64,000 nt of DNA from Prauserella endophytica (GCF_005146945.1 NZ_SWMS01000016.1:51113-115112); one strand, 5' to 3'; counted from the first letter of the stretch, positions 54,857 through 62,465 are shown. Notes: generated by a model from the sequence alone, not told the origin. Program-made: numbers and translations.

Positions 54857-55529
54857 CGGAGGCGAAGCCGGCCATGTCCGCGAGTCGGATGCCGAACTGG
54901 AACGCGCTCTCGGCACCCGCGACGCCCTGCTCGCCCTGTGGAACCCGAGCGGCCGACCTGTCTCCGTTTCCTGGGACGACAGCAGCATCGTCACGGCAGA
55001 CGACCGAACCCGCTCAAGGCTGACCGAGGCCCATTCAGTGGTGCACGCTCTGTTGCGCGGCGAGCACGCCAGCGCGATGCAGCGCCTTGCGGACATGAGC
55101 AGCCTGATGGCGGTCTTCACGGCATTGCGTTCGGTAACCCTGGCGAGTGAGTTGCTGTGGAGCGTTCCTTTGCCGACATGGCAAACGGTGCTCACCGACG
55201 CCCAAGCACAAACGAAGGCCGTGATCGTCAACGACGCGGATGAAGCACAAGCGGGGGCGGATGCCCTTGCCCGAGCGATCCGACGCAACCTGGCGGGCGA
55301 CCGACGTCAAAGGATTCTGGACTGTGTCGCAGAAACCGCGACCGCGCAGTCACGGCGCGCCCGCCTTGGTCTCGGCGGTTTCGGTGCCGCCGTGCTTGCC
55401 GCCGCACTGAAGACCACATCCAACGGCAGGCCCAGTGAACTAGCGGAGGAACACGCTGCCCTCATCGTGGCGTTAGCTCACGGGCAGACCGTGACGCATC
55501 GCGACGGAAGACTTGTCGTCGATGGTTGA
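54849..55529 (+). CDS. Unknown protein in the RiPP operon, 226 aa
   Basis: An alpha-helical soluble protein. A disordered acidic start leads to RALGTRDALLALWNPSGRP, RLTEAHSVVHALLRGEHASA, MQRLADMSSLMAVFTALRSV and a C-terminal domain with GLGGFGAAVLAAALKTTSN. No motif is recognised. It overlaps the methyltransferase by eight bases (ATG inside the previous gene end), so it is coexpressed. Possible roles are leader recognition or immunity, purely by context. Confidence 0.6.
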   Translation: MTDGGEAGHVRESDAELERALGTRDALLALWNPSGRPVSVSWDDSSIVTADDRTRSRLTEAHSVVHALLRGEHASAMQRLADMSSLMAVFTALRSVTLASELLWSVPLPTWQTVLTDAQAQTKAVIVNDADEAQAGADALARAIRRNLAGDRRQRILDCVAETATAQSRRARLGLGGFGAAVLAAALKTTSNGRPSELAEEHAALIVALAHGQTVTHRDGRLVVDG

Positions 55530-55563
55530 CACCTATCGCGGCCCCACGTCCGGCGACGCGGCA

Positions 55564-56343
55564 TCACCACTTCCAGGCGACGGGGTATGGGAGGTCGTCA
55601 TGGCGCATGATGGTGCCCAGGTCGGGCAAGCCGTAGCGCTGTACCCAGGGTTGGTACAGGCGCGGCGCCTCTGGCCAGACATCCTTAAGGACCAAGCCGA
55701 CCGCCGCCCCGAATGCCAACTGGTGGAATTCCGTGAACCGGCCACCTTTCTCGCCGATCACGGCGCGCGCCAGAGCATATGCCCCGACTCGCCGCGCCGC
55801 ATCAATCAAGTCAAACGCACGCATTCGCAAGGAAGCCAACTCCGAACCGGACGGCGGGAGCTGTTCACTGAAATCAATTTCTATAGACTGAAATTGGACG
55901 AGAAGCGCCAGGACTTCGCGTCCGCACGGCCCCAGGAGCCACCAGTTAGGTACTTCTCGGACAACCTGGAATCGATCGACACCCGCGAGGCCAAGATCAG
56001 GAATGACGACCGGTATGGAACGTGCCAGCAAGACGGGCTCCGCGTCAATCTCGAACAACCTTGTCCGCATGCCAATGCCGCTACTCTCGGCTGCTGCCAT
56101 CGCGGGACTGTCCCAAACCCGCAACAACCACTCGGCCGGTATCCACTCATCAGACAGCGGAACATCACCTATCCCCGACATCCACTGCTGAACCACGTTG
56201 GCATGTTGCCTGACATCGAACGTCGAGGTCCACTCGATGACGTCACGACTACGGCTGGCGCCGACGCAGTCAAAGCTCATGTCACGCCGATGGACGGGAC
56301 GATGCCAGCCGAGTCGGTCGGCAACCAGGTACAAGCGGCCCAT
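55564..56343 (-). CDS. Unknown protein, 259 aa, opposite strand in the RiPP region
   Basis: The only gene of the RiPP stretch on the minus strand. It contains WTSTFDVRQHANVVQQWMSG, DEWIPAEWLLRVWDSPAMA, LFEIDAEPVLLARSIPVVIP and WWLLGPCGREVLALLVQFQS. Tryptophan-rich and soluble; no family is recognised. The start at ATG 56343 lacks a strong ribosome site. Codon use is less GC-rich than the operon upstream, suggesting a separate origin. Confidence 0.55.
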   Translation of the reverse strand: MGRLYLVADRLGWHRPVHRRDMSFDCVGASRSRDVIEWTSTFDVRQHANVVQQWMSGIGDVPLSDEWIPAEWLLRVWDSPAMAAAESSGIGMRTRLFEIDAEPVLLARSIPVVIPDLGLAGVDRFQVVREVPNWWLLGPCGREVLALLVQFQSIEIDFSEQLPPSGSELASLRMRAFDLIDAARRVGAYALARAVIGEKGGRFTEFHQLAFGAAVGLVLKDVWPEAPRLYQPWVQRYGLPDLGTIMRHDDLPYPVAWKW

Positions 56344-56417
56344 GCCCGGTGACGATAGATGACCGCAGCCGCCCGCCCGTACCCGACCAAGCAGCAAGCG
56401 ACAGGAGCGTGAGTGTG

Positions 56418-56972
56418 ATGATCCTCCATGAAGTCGCCAAATTTCTCGGCGAAACTCGGCGGTCTGATGTACTTCGATTGCTCAGTTCACCAAGCCTGGA
56501 ATGGGAACGGTCCGACCGGCTCGGCCGTACCACGTTCGGCCGCATGTGGCAGCTGGCGAGTTCAGCGATGCACAAGCGACCCGAGATGATGCAACTATCG
56601 ACACTGATGGCCAGCCTTATTTATGACGAAATACACCGATCGATACCAGACTTGCTCCCCGACGCGACAACTCTAATGCCGCAGGTTTTCCCTGTCCGAA
56701 TGGAAGGAAACACTGAAGAGCCACCAACTCAGTGGGCACACAAGGACGAAGCGCAGGGACGAAATCCTGTCGCGACGTCGCTATACTACGCCGAGGTTGA
56801 GAACGCGACTGGTGGCGCGCTCGCATTGCACGATTCGGCGGGACAAGTACGTACTCGGGTGCACCCAGGGGCAGATCAACTGGTAATAATAGCTGGTGAT
56901 CAAGTTCATTCAGTCGAACCTCTTACCGCTGGAAACAGAATCACGGTGGTGACGAACTTCTATCGCACATGA
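56418..56972 (+). CDS. Second Fe(II)/2-oxoglutarate-dependent oxygenase, 184 aa
   Basis: A short double-stranded beta-helix oxygenase. WAHKDEAQGRNPVATSLYYA gives His108 and Asp110, LVIIAGDQVHSVEPL gives His164, and NRITVVTNFY gives Arg174, the usual 2-oxoglutarate ligand, close to prolyl-hydroxylase-type enzymes. AGGAG lies ten bases before the ATG; GTG 56415 is an alternative start. The DNA here is clearly richer in A and T than the rest of the window. Likely substrate: the RiPP peptide or a building block. Confidence 0.8.
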   Translation: MILHEVAKFLGETRRSDVLRLLSSPSLEWERSDRLGRTTFGRMWQLASSAMHKRPEMMQLSTLMASLIYDEIHRSIPDLLPDATTLMPQVFPVRMEGNTEEPPTQWAHKDEAQGRNPVATSLYYAEVENATGGALALHDSAGQVRTRVHPGADQLVIIAGDQVHSVEPLTAGNRITVVTNFYRT

Positions 56973-57017
56973 CTGGTTGCGCGCCGTGATAGCGACGAAA
57001 CAAACGGACACACAACG

Positions 57018-57572
57018 ATGGCGGAGTTGATCAAGCCAACGACGCTGGTTCATGCGTCGTACCTGGCGGCGGTCGAGGAGTACCGGGCCGAGGGTGGTTA
57101 CCCGGATTTTGACGATCTCGACATCGGCACGGTGGACGCGTTCACCCGCTATGTTGACCAGCTCCGCCGTGACCCCGTTCGCCGAGCGGGCCTGCCTCGG
57201 CTACCGGATATGACTCTCCTATGGTGGGTTGCCGGGTCCGAGTACCTGGGACGGATTTCCGTGTGGCACAAGCTATCCGGGAACCTGATGGAGTCGGGCC
57301 ACATCGGCTACGACGTTCGCCCCACAGCGCGGAGACGCGGGCACGCGACGCCGATGCTGGCCGCCGCGCTCCCGGTGGCGCATCGGCTGGGGATCAATCC
57401 GGCGTTGCTGTCCACCAGCACCAGCAATCCGGCCAGCAGGCGGGTCATCGAAGCCAACGGCGGGCGGCTGGTCGATCAACGCGGCGATCGGCTGTTCTTC
57501 GAGGTTCCAACCGAGCCTGTCGGCACCCGGTCTGTCACTGGCCCAGTCGGCGGGCCACCGAACGGCCAGTGA
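57018..57572 (+). CDS. GNAT-family N-acetyltransferase
   Basis: A 184-residue acetyltransferase. MTLLWWVAGSEYLGRISVWH, GHIGYDVRPTARRRGHATPM (the acetyl-CoA loop R-R-x-G-x-A) and STSTSNPASRRVIEANGGRL are typical GNAT blocks. The N-terminal part (YRAEGGYPDFDDLDIGTVDA) resembles YjdJ-like GNATs. At the end of the RiPP region it may acetylate a peptide N-terminus or serve as resistance, but it could be a plain element passenger. Confidence 0.85.
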   Translation: MAELIKPTTLVHASYLAAVEEYRAEGGYPDFDDLDIGTVDAFTRYVDQLRRDPVRRAGLPRLPDMTLLWWVAGSEYLGRISVWHKLSGNLMESGHIGYDVRPTARRRGHATPMLAAALPVAHRLGINPALLSTSTSNPASRRVIEANGGRLVDQRGDRLFFEVPTEPVGTRSVTGPVGGPPNGQ

Positions 57573-57609
57573 GCGGGCCACCTATGGCTGGCCTGGTCAC
57601 CGGCCGCGC

Positions 57610-57768
57610 ATGGTTCACCGGTTCCCGCAGCTCAACGACCGTATGGATCGGTCGAGCGCGTCGCCCGACATCTGGAGATACAGCCAGGAGCGCGTCGTGA
57701 GCGCGATGGCCGCGCACGGCGGCCCGATGCTCGTTGCGGCCCGCACGGCGGCGGGCGGGCTGAGGTAA
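57610..57768 (+). CDS. Short open frame, 52 aa, possible gene remnant
   Basis: MVHRFPQLNDRMDRSSASPD followed by IWRYSQERVVSAMAAHGGPM and a GC-rich end. Codon use is sensible, but there is no ribosome site and no known family. It may be the 3' end of a decayed gene. Low confidence. Confidence 0.25.
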   Translation: MVHRFPQLNDRMDRSSASPDIWRYSQERVVSAMAAHGGPMLVAARTAAGGLR

Positions 57769-58038
57769 CAGCCTGGTCTCAGTCGGGCGCTTGGTGTCCA
57801 AAATCGACCCGAAAATCGGCCTTCAGTAGTGCAGGGGGTTTCTGGCACGATGGAAGGGACGGCCGATCATGGTCACCACTCGCCGAACATCGACGGGACG
57901 CGATCACCGCGCGGCTGGTTACAGCGAGAGCACGGTTCTGCAAATTTTTGATCACCGCTGTCAATTTTGGGGCCGAAATCCGGAGTTGAGGGGTGCTGGG
58001 GCACTCCTGGCCGCTCTGGATGGAAGGTGGTGGTGATC
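57769..58038. other. AT-rich intergenic stretch before the replication gene, possible origin
   Basis: No gene is seen. It contains two near-repeats AAAATCGACC and AAAATCGGCC close to 57800, and an AT-rich patch AAATTTTTGATCACC to CAATTTTGG near 57938 to 57970, unusual for this DNA. Placed directly upstream of a replication-relaxation protein, it is a candidate origin or transfer site. Nothing proves it. Confidence 0.35.
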
Positions 58039-59418
58039 ATGGTGGACGGTGCTGACCGTGCTGGTGGTCGTGGTGTGGTGGGTGCGGATGGGGTGGCGTC
58101 TCGTTCCGCGTCTGGGTCAGCGCAGCCTCGGCGTTCTGAATCCGCCACCCCAAACGCCGAGGCTGCTGCTACTAAACCCGCTGGTCAGCGGTGGTATCGG
58201 CGGAAGAGCGTGGAAGGCCGACTGAGGAATGATCCTCACTCATCCACACATCGGGGGCGCGCGGGGCGCGGCGGCCGGCGGGCCGGGGAACCGGACGCGG
58301 GCCTGTGGTTCCGCCTGGTCGACCGGGACCGACGCCTGCTTGTCCTGCTGGCCGAGCACAAGGTGCTGACCACCAACCAGATCGCCGCGATCGAGTTCCT
58401 GTCAGTGCGCCGAGCACAGGACCGGCTGCGGCACCTACGCGAGCTGGGCGTGGTGTTCGCGTTCCGCGAGTCCTTCCAGCGCGGCGGGACGAGCCAGACG
58501 CGCTACGCGCTGGGCTACCTCGGCGCGCGGCTGATCGCGGCGCAGCGCGCGGAGCGCCCGCCTGCGCCGAAGGCGTACACCGAGAGCCTGGAACGGCTCG
58601 CGTTGTGGCCGAAGCTGGATCACCAACTCGGCGTGAACGAATTCTTCTGCGGCCTGGCCGCGTACCGCAATCCGGCCCGGCTGCGTGAGGCTGGCCGCGA
58701 CGGTGAGGTGAGCGGCCTGACGCAGTGGTGGTCCGAACGCCGCTGCACCGAGTTCTTCTGGAAGTACCAGGGCGGCGGTCGGGAAACCCGGCTGCGCCCG
58801 GACGGCTACGGCTGCTGGGAAGAGCACGGCCGGACGGTGCGGTTCTTCCTCGAACACGACACCGGCACCGAATCGCTGGCGAAGGTCACGGGCAAGCTCG
58901 ACGACTACGCCGCCTTCCCGACCGACGCCTTCGGCGTCCTGCTGTTCTCGGTGCACTCGGCCCGGCGGGAGATTGCCCTGCGGGCGGCGTTGCGCCGCGC
59001 CCTCGGCGGTGGAGATCCTGGGTTCGTGATCGCCACCGCGGCCCGCGACGGCAACACCTTCGGCCACGCCGACGGCCCGGCGGGGCCGGTCTGGGGCCTG
59101 TGGACGCCGCAGAGCGGCGACGGCGTGCCGCGCCGGTACCGGTTGGCCGAATTGCCCCGACGTGGCCCCTCCGTCGAGCACAGCGCCTCGAACACCGACC
59201 AGCCGTTGAACGAGGCGGCGTTCGACCCGGACGACCGGGAGATGTCGCGTCGCATCGACACATCCCAGCCCGAACCAGCCGATTCGGCGGGCTATGCGGA
59301 CGACGATGACGACCTCGACGACGTGACGCTCTACGACGACGCGGACGATGACGACGTGTACCGCGCGCCGGTCACCCCGGCGCGGCCGGACGCGCAGCGG
59401 CCACGGTGGGCCGCCTGA
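58039..59418 (+). CDS. Replication-relaxation family protein
   Basis: A 459-residue protein of the Replic_Relax family found on actinobacterial plasmids and integrative elements. About 70 disordered residues precede a winged-helix region (LLVLLAEHKVLTTNQIAAIE, FLSVRRAQDRLRHLRELGVV). Next come ALWPKLDHQLGVNEFFCGLA and the nuclease-like core RPDGYGCWEEHGRTVRFFLE with HDTGTESLAK, an acidic set (D, E, HD-T) seen in the family. The C-terminus is Asp-rich. It may start replication or relax element DNA. ATG 58039 follows GGAAGG. Confidence 0.82.
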   Translation: MVDGADRAGGRGVVGADGVASRSASGSAQPRRSESATPNAEAAATKPAGQRWYRRKSVEGRLRNDPHSSTHRGRAGRGGRRAGEPDAGLWFRLVDRDRRLLVLLAEHKVLTTNQIAAIEFLSVRRAQDRLRHLRELGVVFAFRESFQRGGTSQTRYALGYLGARLIAAQRAERPPAPKAYTESLERLALWPKLDHQLGVNEFFCGLAAYRNPARLREAGRDGEVSGLTQWWSERRCTEFFWKYQGGGRETRLRPDGYGCWEEHGRTVRFFLEHDTGTESLAKVTGKLDDYAAFPTDAFGVLLFSVHSARREIALRAALRRALGGGDPGFVIATAARDGNTFGHADGPAGPVWGLWTPQSGDGVPRRYRLAELPRRGPSVEHSASNTDQPLNEAAFDPDDREMSRRIDTSQPEPADSAGYADDDDDLDDVTLYDDADDDDVYRAPVTPARPDAQRPRWAA

Positions 59419-59488
59419 AACCCTCTCCCCGCAAGGGTTCCCGCACGCTTTCGCCTGCCCGGAGGAGGTGGCATTGATGACGTGACCC

Positions 59489-59764
59489 GTGAGAACGACA
59501 GCGACGACGGCCGCACCGGTTCGCTGGTTCCGGACCGTCGCTTTTGCGCAGCACGGAAATCTGAACCCGTTGTACGTCGAGCTGTCCACCGTGGTCTCGC
59601 GTCTGGTGAGACCACACCGGGACGCCGAGACAGGTCGAGACGAGACACCGAGACCGCAGGTGAGACCGGCGAGACACCCAGTCTCGCACCAAGTCTCGCG
59701 GTCCCGGCGGCGGTCTCGGCGAGTGTCTCGGGTGGACAGTGGGAAGGGTTCAGTCGACCGGTGA
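59489..59764 (+). CDS. Doubtful small open frame, 91 aa, over a GAGAC-rich stretch
   Basis: VRWFRTVAFAQHGNLNPLYV and ELSTVVSRLVRPHRDAETGR look coding, but the end is Arg/Ser-rich and dictated by pentamer repeats. A second frame over the same bases (GTG 59482) reads an ETAGETGET linker like that of the SpdB-like protein. GGAGGAGG lies at 59461. Either may be a decayed transfer gene. The interval 59765 to 60025 shows nothing more. Confidence 0.3.
   Translation: MRTTATTAAPVRWFRTVAFAQHGNLNPLYVELSTVVSRLVRPHRDAETGRDETPRPQVRPARHPVSHQVSRSRRRSRRVSRVDSGKGSVDR
59594..59729. repeat. Cluster of twelve GAGAC/GTCTC pentamers
   Basis: Pentamers start at 59594 (GTCTC), then 59608, 59627, 59637, 59642, 59650, 59662 and 59671 (all GAGAC), then 59681, 59693, 59713 and 59725 (all GTCTC). 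The change of orientation in the middle gives the block an inverted character. A similar set of eight occurs at 40089 to 40177 inside the SpdB-like gene. Confidence 0.75.
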
Positions 59765-60025
59765 TCGCTGGCCCCGACGGGTGCTACGGCAGTCGGGGAG
59801 TCGAAGCGGCACAATGGTTGGAGCAGTTCAGACCCGGCCGGTTCTTGAATCGCGTGTAGCGGCGCGGCCATCACCCCCACCACGAACCCTCCTGTGTGGA
59901 GGCTTCCGGGGTGCTGGTGACCAGAGGGCCGGCGGGTCCTGCTGATCGACGGTTGCCCAGTGACCGCCCGACAGCCGCCCGCGACCTCCCGCCCCGTGCG
60001 GGCTCGCGGGCACCCGAGGTGCACC

Positions 60026-60271
60026 ATGCCCCAGCACACACCCGACCACGAACACGACCACGAACAGGACAGCGGCGGCGATGACGCCACCGTGCTCCCG
60101 TTCCGCGCCACGCGATCAGCCACACAGGACACCTGGCGCGTGGAGCGGATCGACACCGAACCGATGACCACCCAGCAATACGATCTCGCCGTCACCACCC
60201 TGGCCACCCTCATCACACAGTGGCGCAACACCCAGGAAAACACGAAGGAGGGCCACGAAAAAGCCGCATAG
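60026..60271 (+). CDS. Small element protein, 81 aa
   Basis: MPQHTPDHEHDHEQDSGGDD is an acidic, histidine-rich disordered start. The folded part, WRVERIDTEPMTTQQYDLAV followed by TTLATLITQWRNTQENTKEG, is a helical pair. Short proteins of this form sit directly before large serine recombinases in related elements; it could be an excision-direction factor, but this is only positional inference. Confidence 0.6.
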   Translation: MPQHTPDHEHDHEQDSGGDDATVLPFRATRSATQDTWRVERIDTEPMTTQQYDLAVTTLATLITQWRNTQENTKEGHEKAA

Positions 60272-60388
60272 TACACGGTATTCCGCTTCCCTTTCCACGC
60301 CCGGCGAGGGATAATGGAACCATCGTGACACCGCCCGTGAGCTGCGGTTTTAATTCCACGCTAGTAGTGATCTAGTAGCCGCATAGTC

Positions 60389-60422
60389 GCCCTGTAGTAG
60401 CCCGGAACGGCTACTGCAGGGC
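60389..60422 (+). promoter_or_regulatory. 14-bp imperfect palindrome upstream of the recombinase
   Basis: GCCCTGTAGTAGCC pairs with GGCTACTGCAGGGC over a six-base loop, with one non-Watson-Crick position. It begins after a run of TAGTAG/TAGT repeats at 60362 to 60386 and ends 32 bases before the recombinase ATG, which has its own AAGGGGG ribosome site. It could be an operator or a hairpin limiting recombinase expression. The stretch 60272 to 60454 contains no gene. Confidence 0.5.
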
Positions 60423-60454
60423 ACGCGGAAATACCGAACCAAGGGGGTCGGATA

Positions 60455-62086
60455 ATGGCGCGATCCACGACCGCGCAACGCAGCAAGAAAGCCGCGATGA
60501 CCACGCTCGGCGACGATGTTCGGGTGGGGATTTACGTGCGGCGCTCCACCGACGACGAGCACCAGCCCTACTCCATCGAAGCCCAGGACACCCGTCTGGA
60601 CGCCTACATCGGCTCCCAGCCCGGCTGGCGGCTCGTGGCACGCTTCCCCGACGACGCCTCCGGCGCCACCACCGAACGCGACGGACTGCAACGAGCACTC
60701 GCCGCCGCCCGCGCCGGGCTGATCGACGTGCTGCTCGTCTACCGAGTCGACCGGTTCTCCCGCAACCTGCGGGACATGGTCATGCTCCTCGACGAACTCG
60801 ACTCCGCCGGGGTCGTGTTCCGCAGCGCCACCGAGCCCTTCGACACCTCCACCCCGATGGGCCGGATGCTGGTCCAGATGCTCGGCATGTTCGCCCAGTT
60901 CGAGCGCGACACGATCATCGACCGCGTCATCGCCGGGATGGAACGCAAGCACGCCAAGGGAAAGTGGAAGGGCGGCAAACGCCCCTTCGGCTACCTGGTC
61001 GACAAGACCACCCACACGCTGGTCGTGGACGAGCACGAGGCCGTGATTGTCAGGTTGATCTTCGACCTGTACACCAAGGACCGGCTCGGGTCCCGCGCCA
61101 TCGCCAAAGTCCTCAACGACCGAGGCCACCGCACCAGCTCCGGCGGCAAGTGGTCCGGCTACCAAGTCATCCGCGCCCTGAACAACCGCGTCTACCTCGG
61201 CGAACTCACGTTCCGGGAGACCACCGTGACCGACACCCACGCACCCATCATCGACCTCACCGCCTGGGAGCAGGCCCAAGCCATCCTCGACGCACGCGGC
61301 GAATCCCACGCCCACCGCGCCGCGTCCGGCTCCGACTACGTACTCACCGGCCGCCTGCGCTGCCCGAAGTGCCGCAAAGCCATGATCGGCACCCGCGCCA
61401 CCGGCCGCAACCGCACCTACCGCTACTACACCTGCTGGAACCTCGCCCGCTACGACGCCAGCAAGTGCGACTTCAAGCGCCTCAACGCCGACGCCGTGGA
61501 CGTGGCCGTCCTGGACGCCCTGGCCGGCTTCTACCGCACCCGGCATGACCTCATCGCGGACGCCATCGCCCACGAACAGACCCAGCACCAGGCGGCCAAC
61601 GCCGACCGGAACGCCGAACTCGCCACGGTCGAGAACGAGATCACCAAGACCGGCCAAGCCATCGACCGCTACCTGACCGCGTTCGAGCGCGGCACCATGG
61701 ACGAAGAACTCGTCGCCGACCGGCTCACCGAACTACGCGCCAAGACCAAGCAACTCCGCGTCCGCCGCGACGAACTCACCCTCGCCCTCGACGACGCACC
61801 CACCGCGCCCGAGCCCGCTACCCTGGTGGCGGTGGCCGACCACATCGCCGAGATCATCACCAGCGGCAGCCACAACCAGATCAAGGGCCTCGTGGAAGCC
61901 CTGGTCGCCAAGGTCACCATCACCGGCCCCGACCGGCTCATCCCGGTCTTCCGCATCCCCCAACCCCGCAACAACGACGGGACCGCCCCCGCCCTACCAG
62001 CGGAAACGGCCCCGAAAGGAGTGGTTCGCACAATGACTAAATCGGTGGGCCCGGTGGGACTCGAACCCACACTGGCACGGACCTAA
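60455..62086 (+). CDS. Large serine recombinase (integrase)
   Basis: A 543-residue site-specific recombinase. The catalytic domain starts VRVGIYVRRSTDD with Ser31 as nucleophile, followed by YRVDRFSRNLRDMVMLLDEL and GRMLVQMLGMFAQFERDTII. The recombinase domain comes next (RPFGYLVDKTTHTLVVDEHE). A zinc ribbon follows (LRCPKCRKAMIGT with the later CW and KCDF), then a coiled-coil region. The final codons, KSVGPVGLEPTLART, lie in the antisense strand of a tRNA gene, so the present C-terminus is made by the attachment site. It should integrate and excise the element. Confidence 0.93.
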   Translation: MARSTTAQRSKKAAMTTLGDDVRVGIYVRRSTDDEHQPYSIEAQDTRLDAYIGSQPGWRLVARFPDDASGATTERDGLQRALAAARAGLIDVLLVYRVDRFSRNLRDMVMLLDELDSAGVVFRSATEPFDTSTPMGRMLVQMLGMFAQFERDTIIDRVIAGMERKHAKGKWKGGKRPFGYLVDKTTHTLVVDEHEAVIVRLIFDLYTKDRLGSRAIAKVLNDRGHRTSSGGKWSGYQVIRALNNRVYLGELTFRETTVTDTHAPIIDLTAWEQAQAILDARGESHAHRAASGSDYVLTGRLRCPKCRKAMIGTRATGRNRTYRYYTCWNLARYDASKCDFKRLNADAVDVAVLDALAGFYRTRHDLIADAIAHEQTQHQAANADRNAELATVENEITKTGQAIDRYLTAFERGTMDEELVADRLTELRAKTKQLRVRRDELTLALDDAPTAPEPATLVAVADHIAEIITSGSHNQIKGLVEALVAKVTITGPDRLIPVFRIPQPRNNDGTAPALPAETAPKGVVRTMTKSVGPVGLEPTLART

Positions 62087-62119
62087 ACCGTGTGCCTCTG
62101 CCAATTGGGCTACGGGCCC
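62046..62119 (-). tRNA. tRNA with anticodon UAG (Leu by codon, class I shape)
   Basis: A full cloverleaf is visible: acceptor GGGCCCG pairs exactly with CGGGCCC, D-arm with AATTGGCA loop, anticodon stem CACGG/CCGTG with loop TTTAGGT, five-base variable region CCAGT, T-arm GTGGG/CCCAC with loop TTCGAGT, and A as discriminator. CCA is not fully encoded. The anticodon reads leucine CUA, yet the long variable arm usual for leucine tRNAs is missing, so its real identity is uncertain. Its 3' end faces the mobile element and serves as the attachment site. Confidence 0.88.
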
Positions 62120-62230
62120 GACGGATGCAGCCTAGCCGCCCGCCTTCGGCGCTCCGCTCGGCGTGCCCGTGAGAAGTGCCCGGTCGGCGTGATCTAGCCT
62201 GCTGGCAAGCATGTTGCCGAGGGAGGACAC

Positions 62231-62452
62231 GTGGCTCGCGATCCGGAGACCATCGAACGCGACATCGAGAAGGCCAGGCACGCGCTGGCCTCGACGCTCG
62301 ACCAGCTCGGTACCAAGGCCAGTCCCAAGCGGCTCGCCGACTCCGCGCGCACGAGCCTGCGGGCGAAGTTCGACGACCCCAAGGTGAAGTTCCCGCTGAT
62401 CGGCGCCGGCGCGCTGATCGCGGTGCTGCTGGTGCGGAAGCTGATCCGCTGA
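62231..62452 (+). CDS. DUF3618 family small membrane protein
   Basis: A 73-residue protein. RDPETIERDIEKARHALAST is the DUF3618 signature of an amphipathic helix, followed by a hydrophilic middle and one C-terminal transmembrane helix (LIGAGALIAVLLVRKLIR). GGGAGGA lies six bases upstream of the GTG. It marks the return to chromosome. Family members are linked to envelope or stress proteins without a defined role. Confidence 0.85.
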   Translation: MARDPETIERDIEKARHALASTLDQLGTKASPKRLADSARTSLRAKFDDPKVKFPLIGAGALIAVLLVRKLIR

Positions 62453-62465
62453 GTCGGGGACCGGC

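Larger units (their letters stand above)
39444..62058. mobile_element. Integrated actinobacterial element carrying a RiPP locus
   Basis: About 22.6 kb between ordinary chromosomal genes. Evidence: a large serine recombinase at the right end whose last codons lie inside a tRNA gene; an SpdB/DUF2637 transfer protein at the left end; a replication-relaxation protein; XRE/DUF397 regulators; and many short unknown genes typical of actinobacterial plasmids. The host palindrome repeat, found four times in the first 29 kb, is absent. The ten-base sequence GCCCGGTGGG occurs at both proposed ends (39444 and 62049). I see no TraB/FtsK-type translocase, so autonomous transfer is doubtful. End positions are a hypothesis. 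Confidence 0.7.

Noticed and set aside
59482-59859. Alternative 125-residue gene in the GAGAC-rich stretch
   Set aside because: Codon use is poor in the second half and the linker-like segment simply follows the pentamer repeats; the overlapping frame at 59489 is no worse.
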